From Paenibacillus melissococcoides (lineage in GTDB: Bacteria > Bacillota > Bacilli > Paenibacillales > Paenibacillaceae), in NCBI GenBank assembly GCA_944800085.1, contig CALYLO010000001.1, positions 20,001 through 84,000 of the forward strand: DNA of 64,000 nt, read 5' to 3'. Below are positions 41,441 to 54,000 of this stretch, in pieces; position 1 is the stretch's first letter, and each line of letters begins with the position of its first letter. The position numbers were made by a program, and so were the translations under genes. The notes under the pieces were generated by a model. It was not told the DNA's origin and made no database searches. It worked only from the letters and a program-made list of their open reading frames with translations.

Positions 41441-43256
41441 CCGGCAGCAGTCTGTTCAAGAACAAGGCACAGCGGCGCCTTCCAAGCGCCAAACCGCTTA
41501 CGCCACCTGGAAAGCGTTCCGCTGGCTGATGTCCTATGTAAGCCGTCACAAAGCCTGGATGATCGTCGGTACCTTGTCCGCAATTGCAGCCGCCGTTATT
41601 GAGATATGGACGGGAAGTTTGATCGAGCAGCTGACCACCCAGGCCGAGAAGGGAGCGGGGCCAATCGTTCTGCAAATCGTGTACACGGTCTTTGCGGTCA
41701 TCTTGATCGGTGTGCCGGCGAAGTATTTCATGAGCTTCGGCGTGGAGCGAAGCAGCGCCTCTGCGGTGCAGGATATCCGCAACCATGTCATGCGTCATAT
41801 CGGCAAACTCCCGGTCTCCTATTTGGAAAAGCAGCACTCCGGCGACGTGTTGTCGCGGATCAACAACGACCTGCAGCTCATCCAGCAGTTTATGATTCGG
41901 GACCTTGCCCAGTGGTTTTATCATCCGCTATTGTTCATTGGCTGTTTCGCTTATTTGATCTACCTCCAATGGGAGCTGATGCTGTACAGCCTGCTGTTAT
42001 TTCCTGTAGCGCTGCTGGTTTCCCAATGGATCGGCAAGCAGTTGGAGCGGTTGACGGAGGAAGCCCAGGCGAACATGGGCCGAATGAACGTCAACCTCCA
42101 GGATACGCTTGGGGGTATGCCTATTGTAAAAAGCTACCTGCTATCCGGCATGTTATCTCGCTCCTACCAAGTGCTGCTGCAATTGACGGCCCAAAAAAAG
42201 CTGGCCGTGAAAAAGCGGGAAGCCTGGGTCAATCCGTTGCTTTCCACGCTGATGATCAGCCCGATCATTTTCGCCGTCAGTTACGGAAGCTATTTGATCT
42301 ACCAAGGGCAGCTAGGCGCGGGGGAGCTGGTCGCCTTCCTGTACTTGCTGAATCTGTGTCTGGAGCCGCTGGAGCATATTCCCGAGCTCATCACACGGAC
42401 GTTCGAAATGGCCGGTGCCCTCAGAAGGGTCTCCGAAATCGTCGAGCAGCCGACCGAAACGGAAAATGGCCATTCGCTTCCGAAAGCGAGCGCCGCCCCC
42501 ATCGAGTTTCAGAAGGTAACCTTCGGGTATGAGGAGAGCTCCCCGATCCTGCGGAATGTTAGCTTTTCGGTGCCGGAAGGGAAGACGATCGCGCTTGTCG
42601 GAGCGAGCGGCGGAGGGAAGAGCACGGTGTTTAAGCTTGTATACGGCTTTTATCCGCTTCCGGAGGACCAGGGTGAGATCCGCGTGTTCGGCAGCCTGAT
42701 CCACGGTGCTGATCCGGAGCAGCTTCGGTCGCATTTTTCCGTGGTAACCCAGGATTCATATTTGTTTAGCGGCACGATCGCCGAAAATATCGGCTACGGG
42801 CGGGAAGAAGCGTCGATGGACGAGATTATCGAAGCCGCCAAAGCCGCTCAGGCGCATTCCTTCATTATGCAGCTTGCGGACGGCTACCAGACGTACGTCG
42901 GAGAGCGCGGAGGCTTTTTGTCCGGCGGGCAGCGCCAGCGCATTGCAATGGCCCGGGCTTTTCTGAAGGATGCTCCCGTTCTGCTGCTGGACGAGCCAAC
43001 GTCGGCTCTTGATCCGGAGTCGGAAAGCGCGGTTCAGGAAGCGCTCAACGTATTGATGAAGAATAGAACGACCATGGTTATTGCCCACCGGCTTTCTACT
43101 GTTCAAAACGCCGACGAAATTTGGGTCATGGAACAGGGGAATATTGTTGAAAAGGGCACTCATGAACAATTGCTGGAGAGGAAGGGACTGTACGCCCAGT
43201 CGTACTACCAGGAATTTACCGATTCTGCCGAACGCAGGGAGGTGGCGTACACATGA
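41430..43256 (+). CDS. pmxC: ABC transporter PmxC, fused membrane and ATPase domains
   Basis: 608 residues. About six membrane spans lie in residues 30-300 (for example MIVGTLSAIAAAVIEIW and LLFIGCFAYLIYLQWELML), followed by an ATP-binding domain with Walker A GASGGGKST (near residue 390), signature LSGGQRQRIAM (near 497) and Walker B VLLLDEPTSALD. This is the half-transporter type IV exporter layout; it probably forms a heterodimer with PmxD to export polymyxin or give self-protection, as proposed for the P. polymyxa homologues. The start ATG overlaps the pmxB end and the stop overlaps pmxD by 4 bp (ATGA), so the three are translationally coupled. Confidence 0.92.
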   Translation: MEADRQQSVQEQGTAAPSKRQTAYATWKAFRWLMSYVSRHKAWMIVGTLSAIAAAVIEIWTGSLIEQLTTQAEKGAGPIVLQIVYTVFAVILIGVPAKYFMSFGVERSSASAVQDIRNHVMRHIGKLPVSYLEKQHSGDVLSRINNDLQLIQQFMIRDLAQWFYHPLLFIGCFAYLIYLQWELMLYSLLLFPVALLVSQWIGKQLERLTEEAQANMGRMNVNLQDTLGGMPIVKSYLLSGMLSRSYQVLLQLTAQKKLAVKKREAWVNPLLSTLMISPIIFAVSYGSYLIYQGQLGAGELVAFLYLLNLCLEPLEHIPELITRTFEMAGALRRVSEIVEQPTETENGHSLPKASAAPIEFQKVTFGYEESSPILRNVSFSVPEGKTIALVGASGGGKSTVFKLVYGFYPLPEDQGEIRVFGSLIHGADPEQLRSHFSVVTQDSYLFSGTIAENIGYGREEASMDEIIEAAKAAQAHSFIMQLADGYQTYVGERGGFLSGGQRQRIAMARAFLKDAPVLLLDEPTSALDPESESAVQEALNVLMKNRTTMVIAHRLSTVQNADEIWVMEQGNIVEKGTHEQLLERKGLYAQSYYQEFTDSAERREVAYT

Positions 43257-44986
43257 AAAAGGGCGGATGGCTCTCGCAAGTGAAAGAACTCGGCTACTTG
43301 CTGACCTTTATGAACCGCAAGCGCAAAACCCAGTACGCCATTGGCCTGGCCGTGACGGCGCTCACCCAGACATTGTTCCTGATCGCCTTCAGTTTGGTCG
43401 TACATAACTTGGTTGATTTCGCCGTGTCTCGAGATACGTCCCTGATGGTGGAAGCCTTTATTATTTTGGGTGCGGCGCTGTTCCTGGAAAATGTGATTTC
43501 TCCCGGGTTCATTTACTTATACCAGCGCAGTGTCGAGCTGACTGTGCTGAATATCCGCGAACGTCTTTACGACAAGCTGTGCCGGGTGCGGCCGAGATTT
43601 CTGGAACAGACGCACCATGGGGACTTGCTGTCGCGGGTGAACAACGACGTAACGACCGTTGAGTTTACATTTTCGCAGGCTTACTTCGTTTTGCTGCTTC
43701 AAATTGTTTTTTGCATCGGCTCCATTGTCTTCATGGTGTTGATCGATTGGCGGTTTGCCGGCGTATCCTTCGTCATTCTGCTGCTGTCCTCCGTGGTCAG
43801 CCTGAAATTTGCGCGGGATATTCGAGCCTTGTCCGAACAAGGCTTGCAAACGCTCGGTAAAATGACCGAAAAATTCAAAGATTTTATGGGCGGCATTCAA
43901 ATTGTGAAGCTGTTCCGCATCCGTACGATTTACAACCAGTACGAAGCGTTGAACGAACAAATGACGCAGACGCTTCGGCAAACTGCGCAGAAGAATGGCA
44001 TGCAGGCTGCGGTGAACCATTTTATCAGCTACGTCACGTTCTGCGGCATCATCGTCATCGGCAGTCTTCTTTATGCCTACGGACTGATGGGAATGGGAAG
44101 CGTCGCCGCCCTGGCGGTTCTGCAAGTGAATCTGACGCACGCCTTGTTGAACTTGGGGATGGTTCTGTCGATGACCCAAAATTCGCTCGCGGGCGCTCAC
44201 CGGATTCAAGAGGTACTTAGAGAGGAAGAGGAGCCGGAGCGTTTGGGATCTCCTCACAGCGAGCTCATGTCAGAGGCTGCGGTGGAGTTTCGCGATGTGG
44301 AATTTTCCTATCAGGCAGATAAAAAGGTGCTTGTCGACATGTCCATGCAGGTGTTTCCCGGCCAGGTCGCCGCTATCGTGGGGGCCAGCGGCAGCGGCAA
44401 AAGTACGCTGATCAAGCTGCTGCTCGGCTTTTATCCTGTGGACAGCGGAGAAATCCTGCTCCAAGGCAAACCGTTCGGCCATTACACGCTGGACGAAATC
44501 CGCAGGCAGATTGCATACGTTCCGCAGGAGCCGTTCTTATTTACCGGCACGATTGAGGAAAACATCCGCTACGGCAACCCGGATGCAACGGATGAAGAAG
44601 TGATTGAAGCGGCCAAAGCGGCGTATGCTCACCATTTCATTCATGAACTTCCGGAACAGTATAAAACGCCGGTGGGAGAGAGAGGAGCGTCGTTGTCGGG
44701 CGGACAAAGGCAACGAATTGCGATTGCCCGGGCGATTCTCAAAAACGCCCCGATTCTGCTGCTGGACGAAGCGACTTCCGCGCTGGATAACGAATCCCAG
44801 CATTGGGTGCAGCAGGCCTTGAACGTTTTGATGAAGGGGCGCACCACCATTCTGATCGCGCACCGTCTCAGCACCGTGGAACTTGCGGATTTGATTACCG
44901 TCATGAATCAAGGCACGGTCGTCGAGCGGGGCCGCCATCAGGATCTGCTGGCGCTCGGGGGTTATTACGCCCGGCTGTACGGTTAG
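43253..44986 (+). CDS. pmxD: ABC transporter PmxD, fused membrane and ATPase domains
   Basis: 577 residues. An N-terminal membrane domain (spans near residues 25-45, 60-85, 140-180 and 255-285) precedes an ATPase domain with Walker A GASGSGKST near residue 378, signature LSGGQRQRIAIARAIL and Walker B ILLLDEATSALD. Both ATP sites look complete in this and in PmxC, so there is no obvious degenerate site. Likely partner of PmxC in exporting the lipopeptide. The start overlaps the pmxC stop by 4 bp; pmxE begins 39 bp after its end. Confidence 0.92.
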   Translation: MKKGGWLSQVKELGYLLTFMNRKRKTQYAIGLAVTALTQTLFLIAFSLVVHNLVDFAVSRDTSLMVEAFIILGAALFLENVISPGFIYLYQRSVELTVLNIRERLYDKLCRVRPRFLEQTHHGDLLSRVNNDVTTVEFTFSQAYFVLLLQIVFCIGSIVFMVLIDWRFAGVSFVILLLSSVVSLKFARDIRALSEQGLQTLGKMTEKFKDFMGGIQIVKLFRIRTIYNQYEALNEQMTQTLRQTAQKNGMQAAVNHFISYVTFCGIIVIGSLLYAYGLMGMGSVAALAVLQVNLTHALLNLGMVLSMTQNSLAGAHRIQEVLREEEEPERLGSPHSELMSEAAVEFRDVEFSYQADKKVLVDMSMQVFPGQVAAIVGASGSGKSTLIKLLLGFYPVDSGEILLQGKPFGHYTLDEIRRQIAYVPQEPFLFTGTIEENIRYGNPDATDEEVIEAAKAAYAHHFIHELPEQYKTPVGERGASLSGGQRQRIAIARAILKNAPILLLDEATSALDNESQHWVQQALNVLMKGRTTILIAHRLSTVELADLITVMNQGTVVERGRHQDLLALGGYYARLYG

Positions 44987-45025
44987 CCTATCTACAAACA
45001 ATCTCTAAAACGGGAGTGTGTCGAT

Positions 45026-48000
45026 GTGAGAGAGAATACCAACGAGCAATATGGATTAACGCAAGCCCAGCGCCGAATATGGTTCATGGAAATTATGAAT
45101 CCGGGAACGTCCATCACGATGCTTTCCGCAACCTACCAAATTATGGGCGAGATCGACACACAGCTTCTGGAGCAAGCGGCGGCAGAGATCGTCAAAACCT
45201 ATGACGCTTTCCGAATCCGCATTAGCGGGGATTTGCAAAATCCAACGCAGTGGTTCGAAGATCCGGAGAATGTCCAAGCCAGGATAAGCCGCCTCGAATT
45301 AAGCACAACCGAACAATTCTATGCTTGGGTGAAAGAAGTAAGCGAAAAACCGGCCAGCGTGTTTGACGAATACCTCCACCAATTTACGATTATCCATTTC
45401 GCGAACGGCCAGGTATGGCTCAATTTGACGATAAATCATATTATCGCCGACGGTTTGTCCGTCACTGCCTTGCTGCATGCGGTGATGGAAAAATACCTGG
45501 AACTGCGCAAAGGCATCTCCAGCAGTTACCAGGCCCCTTCCTATCTGGATTATATTTCCGCGGAGCGTGAATATGAGCAATCGCAGCGTTATCAAAAAGG
45601 CAAGGAATACTGGCTGAAGAAGTACAGCACTTTGCCTGAAACGACCGGCATTAAATCGTATCCGCCATTCGCGATCGGCAGCGAAGCCAATAAACGGGCC
45701 ATCACTTTGGACGGTTCCTGGTATGAACGCATTCTGGCCTTCAGCGAACAATATCAGGTCAGCTTATATACGTTATTTTTGTCCGCTATGTATGCCTTAT
45801 TGTACAAGCTGACCGACAGCACCGATATTCCGGTCGGCACGGTTTTCGCCAATCGCACCAGCAAAAAGGAAAAAGAAACGATCGGCATGTTCGTCAGCAC
45901 CGTGGCCACGCGGATTCGTCTGAATCCAGACGGGCACGTGCTTTCCTTGATCCAAACGGTTTCCAAGGAAAATACGGCGGATCTGCGGTATCAGAAATAC
46001 CCTTATAACCAATTGATTCAGGATTTACGCGAACAACACGGCCGCAACGATCTTTCGGGGCTGTTCCGCACGTCTCTGGAATATCTGCCTTTGAAAATCG
46101 TGGAGTACGAAGAAATCAAGGTGCGTCTGGAGGCTCACTTCGCTAGGCACGAGATGGACGATTTGCTGCTGCGCTTCGACCATATGCTGAGTGAAGGCCA
46201 TGTCATTCTCCATGCTTCCTATCGTACCGGCCTGTTCGAGACGGCCGAGATTGATCGGATTATGGAACAGTATGTAACTGTTCTGGACCAGTTTCTTCAG
46301 ACTCCCGAACTGCCAGTACGCGAGATTTCTCTGCTGAGCGATGAGGAGAGACACCGCATTCTCAACGTGTTTAACCCGCCTGTGGCAGGGCTGAGCGAGG
46401 GAGAAGCGTTTCATCGGTATGTTGAAAAGTTGGCCCGGGAAATTCCGGATCATCCGGCAGTCGTCTACATGGACAAACAGCTGACCTACGGTGAATTGAA
46501 CGAACGCGCTGAGCGGCTGGCTTCTCTCCTTCGTGAACAGGGCGTGGGAAGAGAGACGATTACGGGGATCTGGGCGGAGCGTTCGGTGGAACTGCTGGTC
46601 GGGGCGCTCGCCGTTTGGAAAGCCGGCGGAGCCTATGTACCGCTGGACCCCGATTATCCGGCGGAGCGGATTGAATACATGCTCAGCGATAGCGAAGCAT
46701 CGGTGTTGCTTACGCAGCGTCATCTGTTGGAGCGGGCCGGAGGTTGGTTGGCCGATGACCGGCTGAAGCTTCAAGCTGTCTATGCCATGGACGATGAACA
46801 GATTTATAAGGGGGATGCCTTAGCCGTGGAATTTGAATCTGCCGGCAGCGCCCCGCAAGACTTGGCTTATGTGATTTACACCTCGGGTACGACGGGACGC
46901 CCGAAAGGCGTCATGATCGAGCACGGTAGTCTCGTGAATACGGCGGATGCGTACCGTCGCGAGTACCGGTTGGATCAGTTCCCGGTGCGGCTGCTGCAGC
47001 TGGCCAGCTTCTCGTTTGACGTGTTCGTCGGAGACATCGCGCGGACGCTGTATAACGGAGGCACGATGGTGATTGTGCCGAAGGACGACCGGATTGATCC
47101 GAACCGCTTATACGGCTGGATTCGGGAGCAAGACATTACGGTATTCGAATCGACGCCTGCGCTCATCCTGCCGTTCATGCAGCATCTTTATGAAGAAGGG
47201 CTGGACGTCAGCTCCATGCAGTTGCTGATTACCAGCTCGGATGCTTGCAGTGTCACCGATTACCGATTGCTGCAGGAAAGATTCGGCGGACAATTTCGCA
47301 TCATCAACAGCTATGGCGTTACCGAAGCGGCCATTGACAGCAGCTTTTACGATGAGCCGCTGGACAAGCTGCCGCCGTCGGGTCATGTGCCGATCGGCAA
47401 AGCTTGGCTGAACGCCCGGTTTTACATTGTCGATGCCGCGTTAAAGCCGGTTCCTGTAGGGGTTCCGGGCGAGCTTGTCATCGGCGGCGCCGGGGTGGCG
47501 CGCGGGTACTGGAACCGTCCGGACCTAACCGCCGAGAAGTTTGCGGACAGCCCGTTTGTGCCGGGTGAACGTCTGTACCGGACAGGCGATTTGGCCCGCT
47601 GGCTGGAAGACGGCAACGTCGACTTCATCGGCCGGATCGACTATCAGGTGAAAATTCGCGGGTTCCGGATCGAACTCGGCGAAATTGAAACGGCCCTGCT
47701 GGGTTTTCCGGGCGTCAAGCAGGCTGTGGTGACCGACCGTATGGACGAGCAGGGGCAAAAGTATTTGTGCGGCTACGTGGCGGCGGATGCTTCCTTGCAG
47801 CTGAGCGATCTGCTGTCCCAATTGAAGCAAGAGCTGCCGGCGCATATGGTCCCGGCCCGGCTGGTGTCTCTTGATAAGCTTCCGCTCACGCCGAACGGCA
47901 AAATTGACCGTAAAGCGCTGCCTGAACCGACCGGAGAGATAGAAGCAGGACGTGAGCATGTGGCTCCTCGCACAACGCTGGAAACAAGACTTGCTCTCAT

Positions 48001-51000
48001 TTGGCAGCAGGTGCTGGGGATTGCGCGAGTTGGAGTCCAAGACGATTTCTTTGACTTGGGTGGTCATTCCTTGCGGGCTTCCACGCTGGTTTCCAAGATT
48101 CGGAAAGAACTGCAAGTCGAGGTTCCGCTGCGGGACGTTTTCCGCTACACCACGATTGAACAGCTGGCCCAAAGAATTGGCGGTTTAAGGAAGCAGGAGG
48201 CGTATGAGATTACAAAGGCGGCTGAGGCCGAGTACTATCCGGTTTCATCCGAGCAAAAGCGTCTGTACGTCCTGCGCCAGCTTGACGGGGCCGAGCGCAG
48301 CTACAATATGTCGGCGGCGCTTCTTCTCGAAGGCAAGCTGGACCGCATGCGCGCCGAGCACGCGTTCCGGGCGCTGATTCAGCGCCATGAGACGCTGCGT
48401 ACCGGGATCGAGCAGGTTCAAGGCGAGCTTGTACAGCGCATCTATGACGAGGTGGAGTTTGCTGTGGATTATTTCCATGCAAGCGAGCGGGAAGCGGAAC
48501 AAGTGGTGGAAGCTTACTATCGCCCGTTTGATCTGACCAAGCCGCCGCTTCTCCGCATCGGCCTGATCGAAGTCGCCGAGGATCGCCACATTCTGCTGTT
48601 CGATATGCACCATATCGTCTCGGACGGCATTTCGACAGCGCTGCTCTTCGACGAGTTCAGCCGCCTGTATCGGGGCGAGGAGCTGGCTCCGCTGCGCATT
48701 CAATACAAAGATTATGCCGTTTGGCAGCATTCCGAAGCCTACGGGCAGATGCTCCAGCCGCAGAAGGAGTACTGGCTGGAACAGCTGTCGGGCGAGCTGC
48801 CGGTCTTGGAGCTGCCGACGGACTTCCCGCGGCCTGCGGTGCAAAGCTTTGACGGACGGACCGTGAAGTTTTATATCGGGAAAGAGAGGACGGAGAAGCT
48901 GAAAGAGCTGGCGGCACGGACGGGGACGACCCTGTACATGGTGCTGCTGTCGGCTTACTCCATCCTTATGCATAAATATTCGGGTCAGGAAGATCTGATC
49001 GTGGGAACGCCGATTGCCGGAAGAACGCAGGATGAAGTGCAGCCGATCGTAGGGATGTTTATCAACACGCTGGCCATTCGCAGCCGTCCAGAGCGTTCCA
49101 AACCTTACCTTTCGTACCTGGAAGAAATCAAGGACATCACGCTCGGGGCTTTCGAACACCAAAATTATTTGTTCGAAGACTTGGTGGAAAGTCTTTACAT
49201 TCCGCGCGCGACCGGCCGGAATCCGCTCTTTGATACGTTCTTCTCCCTGCAAAATACGGAGAACGAGCAAATTGTCATCGAGGGGCTGGAGCAATCGTTT
49301 TATCTGCTGGAGAACCGAACATCCAAGTTCGAGCTGCTCATGGATATTTCGGAATTGGACGGTCAGCTCGAATGCCGGTTGGAGTACGCTACGGCTTTGT
49401 ATAAACAGGAGACCGCGGAGCGGTTCGCCAGACATTATGACAAACTGCTCGAAACCATCGCAGCAGCGCCGGACGGGGATATTGCCTCGCTGGAAATGCT
49501 CACGGAGGAGGAAATCCGCTTGCTGGTGCGCGGTTTCAACGATTCGGAGGCGGACTACCCGCGGCAGCAGACGATTCACGGCTTGTTCGAAGAGCAGGCG
49601 GAGCTTTACCCGGACAACGTGGCCTCCGTCATGAACGAGCGGCAGATGACCTACCGCGAGCTGAACGAGCGATCCAACCGCCTTGCGCGGAAGCTGCGGG
49701 AGACGGGAGCAGAAGCGGACCAACTGGTAGCGATTCTGGCCGAACGCTCGCTCGATATGGTCGTCGGCATTCTGGCGATTCTCAAAGCGGGCGGAGCATA
49801 TGTGCCTGTCGATCCCGACTACCCGGAGGAGCGCATCCGCTTCATGATCGAGGATTCGGGCGCGCCGTTATTGCTGATTCAAAAGCATCTGCACGAGAAG
49901 ACCGACTTCGCAGGAACGCGCCTCGAACTGGATGATTTCGTTTGGGGCGACAGAGGGGCGGACTCCGAAGGTGCGCTGGACGCTTTGAACCTGGAGCCGA
50001 TTTCCGGGCCGGGCAACCTGGCTTATGTCATCTACACGTCGGGAACGACCGGCAGACCGAAGGGAACGCTGATCGAGCATAAGAACGTCGTGCGCCTTTT
50101 GTTCAACGACAAGAACCTGTTCGACTTCGGGCCGTCCGACACGTGGACGCTGTTCCACTCGTTCTGCTTCGATTTCTCCGTCTGGGAAATGTACGGAGCG
50201 CTGCTGTATGGAGGCAAGCTGGTCATCGTACCGCCGCTCACGGCGAAAAATCCGGCCGATTTCCTGGCGCTGCTGGGCCGCGAACAGGTCACGATTTTGA
50301 ACCAGACGCCAACGTACTTCTACCAACTGCTGCGTGAGGTCTTGGCGGACCATCCGTACGATCTGCGGATTCGCAATGTCATCTTCGGGGGCGAAGCGCT
50401 CAGTCCGCTGCTGCTCAAGGGCTTCAAGACGAAGTACCCGGAGACGAAGCTGATCAATATGTACGGCATTACCGAGACGACGGTTCACGTGACGTATAAG
50501 GAAATTACGTGGGTCGAGATTGAGGCGGCGAAGAGCAATATCGGCAAGCCGATTCCGACGCTGAGCGTGTACATCCTGGATGAAAATCGCCGCCCTGTGC
50601 CGATCGGCGTAGCAGGTGAAATGTACGTGGCCGGGGAAGGCCTGGCGAGAGGATACCTGAACCGTCCGGATCTGACGGCGGAGAAGTTCGTCGATTCCCC
50701 GTTTGCGGAGGGGGAGAAGCTGTACCGCTCGGGCGACTTGGCGGCTTGGCTGCCGGACGGCAACATCGAATACCTGGGCCGGATCGACCACCAGGTGAAA
50801 ATCCGCGGGTACCGGATCGAGCTGGACGAAATCGAGACGCAGCTTCTGAACGTCGAGGGCGTGGAAGAAGCGGTGGTGCTCGCCTGTCAGGACGGCGGGG
50901 GCGAGAAGGCGCTTGTCGCCTACTTTGTGGCGGACCGGACGCTGACGGTCAGTGAAATGAGAACCTTGCTGGCCCAGGGAATGCCGGGGTACATGATCCC

Positions 51001-54000
51001 GTCGTACTTCGTGCAGCTGGAGCGCATGCCGCTGACGTCCAACGGCAAAGTGGACCGCAAAGCGCTGCCGGAGCCGCAAGGCGGCTTGCAAACGGGCGTC
51101 GAATACGTAGCGCCGCGTAACCGGACGGAGTCCCAGCTTGTGAAGATCTGGGGGGAAGTGCTGGGTTACTCCGGCATTGGAGTCCTGGACAATTTCTTTG
51201 AGCTCGGAGGCCACTCCTTGCGGGCGACGAACCTTGTCAGCAAGATTCGGAAGGAAATGAACGTCGAACTTCCGCTGCGCGATGTGTTCCGCTATACGAC
51301 GGTAGAGTCGATGGCCGGGGTTATTGCCAGCTTGGAAGAAACGCAGCACAGCTCGATTCCGAAAGCGGAAGAGAAAGCGTACTATCCGGTTTCCTCCGCA
51401 CAAAAAAGGCTGTACGTCCTGCACCAGCTGGATGACTCGGAGCTGAATTACAACCTCCCAAGCGCCTTGCAATTGGAGGGGGCTTTGAACGAGGCCAAAT
51501 TGGAAAAGGCGCTGACTACTTTGGTGGCCCGGCACGATATGCTGCGCACCGGTTTTGAAATTGTGAATGGGGAGCCGGTTCAGCGTATTCATCCGTTCGC
51601 AGCTTTTAAGGTCCAGAAGCTTCAAGCAAGCGAAGATCAGGTTGCGGCCATTCTTGAAGGCTTCATTCAGCCTTTTGACTTGACCCAGCCGCCTTTGCTG
51701 CGCGCCCTGCTGATCGAACTGGAGAAAGAGAAATTCCTGCTCGCGCTGGATATTCATCATATTGGTTCGGACGGCCTTTCCATGGACGTGCTGCTGCGCG
51801 AATTCGTGCGGCTTTACAATGGAGAAGAATTGCCGGAGCTGCGGATTCAATACAAGGATTACGCCGTTTGGCAGCAATCCGAGGAGCAGCGCCAGCGCAT
51901 CAGACGGCAGGAGGAATACTGGCGCGGGGTATTCAGCTCCGAGCTTCCGGTTCTTGAGCTGCCTCTCGACTTCTCCCGCCCGGCCGTCCAGCAGTTTGAC
52001 GGTCAGACGCTCACGTTTACGCTGGATGCGGAGAAAAGCGAAGCTCTCAAACGGCTTGCCGGCGATTCGGGGGCGACGCTGTACATGCTTTTGCTGGCTG
52101 CGTACTCCGTATTGCTTCATAAATACGCGGGACAGGAAGATATCGTGGTCGGCACTCCGATTGCCGCCCGTTCTCACGCCGACCTGCAGCCGATTATCGG
52201 CATGTTCGTCAATACACTGGCCCTACGCTTGAATCCGGCGGCGGAGCGGACGTTCCTGGATTACTTGCAGGAAGTGAAGGAAACGACGCTTGGAGCCTAT
52301 GAGCACCAGGACTATCCGTTCGAGGAGCTGGTGGAAGCTCTTCAGGTGAGACGGGATTTAAGCCGGAATCCGCTGTTTGACACCATGTTTTCTTTGCAAA
52401 AGCACGAAAGCTTGGATTTATCCCTGGAAGGCTTGCAATGGTCGCTGTTCGACATCGAGGAAAAGACGGCAAAGTTTGATCTTAGCTTAGATATCGTGGA
52501 AGCCGATAACGAGCTGGTTTGCAAGATCGAGTATGCTACCTCGTTGTTTAGACAGGAAACGATGGTACGGCTGGCGGCTCATTACGAGCAGCTTTTGGCG
52601 TCGATCCTGGCTCAGCCGGGTGCGCGTATTGCGGATTTGGATATTTTGACGGACAGCGAAAAGCATGATTTGCTGGTCGGGTTTGACGTGTCGTCTTCGG
52701 TTCTTGCGAAGCAACCCGCCGCAGAGGGTACAGGCTTGGAAGCGGATGAGTCGTGGAGAGAGAGAACGTTCCACGAGCTGTTCGAGGAGCAGGCGGAGCG
52801 CACTCCGGGAGCGCTGGCGGTTGTCTATGAAGACAGCAAGCTGACGTATGCGGAGCTGAACGCCAAAGCGAATCGTCTGGCGTATGCGCTGCGGGCGCGC
52901 GGGGTGAAGCCGGAGCAGGTGGTCGGCATTCTGGCCGGCCGTTCGGCGGAGCTGTTGATCGGGGTGCTCGCCGTATGGAAAGCGGGCGGCGCTTATGTGC
53001 CGCTCGACCCGGACTATCCGGCGGAACGGATCGAGTATATGCTCGCGGACAGCGGAGCGTCGGTGCTGCTCACGCAGACCCGCCTGCTGGAGCAGGTGGA
53101 TGCTTGGCGCAGCGACGGAGCTCTAGTGCTGCAAACGGTGCTTGCGCTTGACGATGCCGCGACGTACAGCCTCGGAACGGCGGAAGCGGCTGCTGCCGAA
53201 ACGCCCGCTACGGCAGAAGCCGAGAAGAACGTACAAGCGACTGATCTCGCATCGAATCCGGCGAATGTGAACAAGCCGCACGATTTGGCTTACGTCATCT
53301 ACACCTCCGGTACGACGGGCCGTCCGAAGGGCGTGGCGGTGGAACACCGCAGCCTGGTGAACACGGCGGCGGGCTACCGGCGGGAATACCGGTTGGATCA
53401 GTTCCCGGTGCGGCTGCTGCAGCTCGCCAGCTTCTCATTCGACGTGTTCGTCGGCGACATTGCGCGGACGCTGTACAACGGCGGCACCATGGTCATCGTG
53501 CCGAAGGACGACCGGATTGATCCAACCCGACTCTACGGCTGGATTCGCGACTATGCCGTGACGGTGTTCGAATCGACTCCGGCGCTGATCGTGCCGTTCA
53601 TGGAGCATGTGTATGCCGAGGGTCTGGATCTCAGCTCGATGCAGTTGCTGATCACAAGCTCGGATGCGTGCAGCGTAGCGGATTACCGCACCTTGCAGGA
53701 GCGCTTCGGCTCGCAGTTCCGTATTATTAACAGCTACGGCGTAACGGAAGCGGCGATTGACTCCAGCTTCTATGACGAGCCGCTGGAGAAGCTGCCGAAG
53801 ACGGGCAGCGTGCCGATCGGGAAAGCGTGGCTGAACGCCAAGTTCTACATCGTGGATGCGAATCTGAAGCCGGTAGCGGTCGGGGTGTTGGGCGAGCTGA
53901 TTATCGGCGGAGCGGGTGTGGCCCGCGGTTACTTGAACCGTCCGGATTTGACGGCGGAGAAATTCGTAGACAGCCCGTTCGCCGCTGGGGAGCGGCTGTA

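Noticed and set aside
49868..52177. Long minus-strand open frame of 769 codons inside pmxE
   Set aside because: It lies exactly antisense to well-defined A/PCP/C domains, has no ribosome site and repeats wherever the Thr A domain repeats; it is a shadow of GC-rich codon use.
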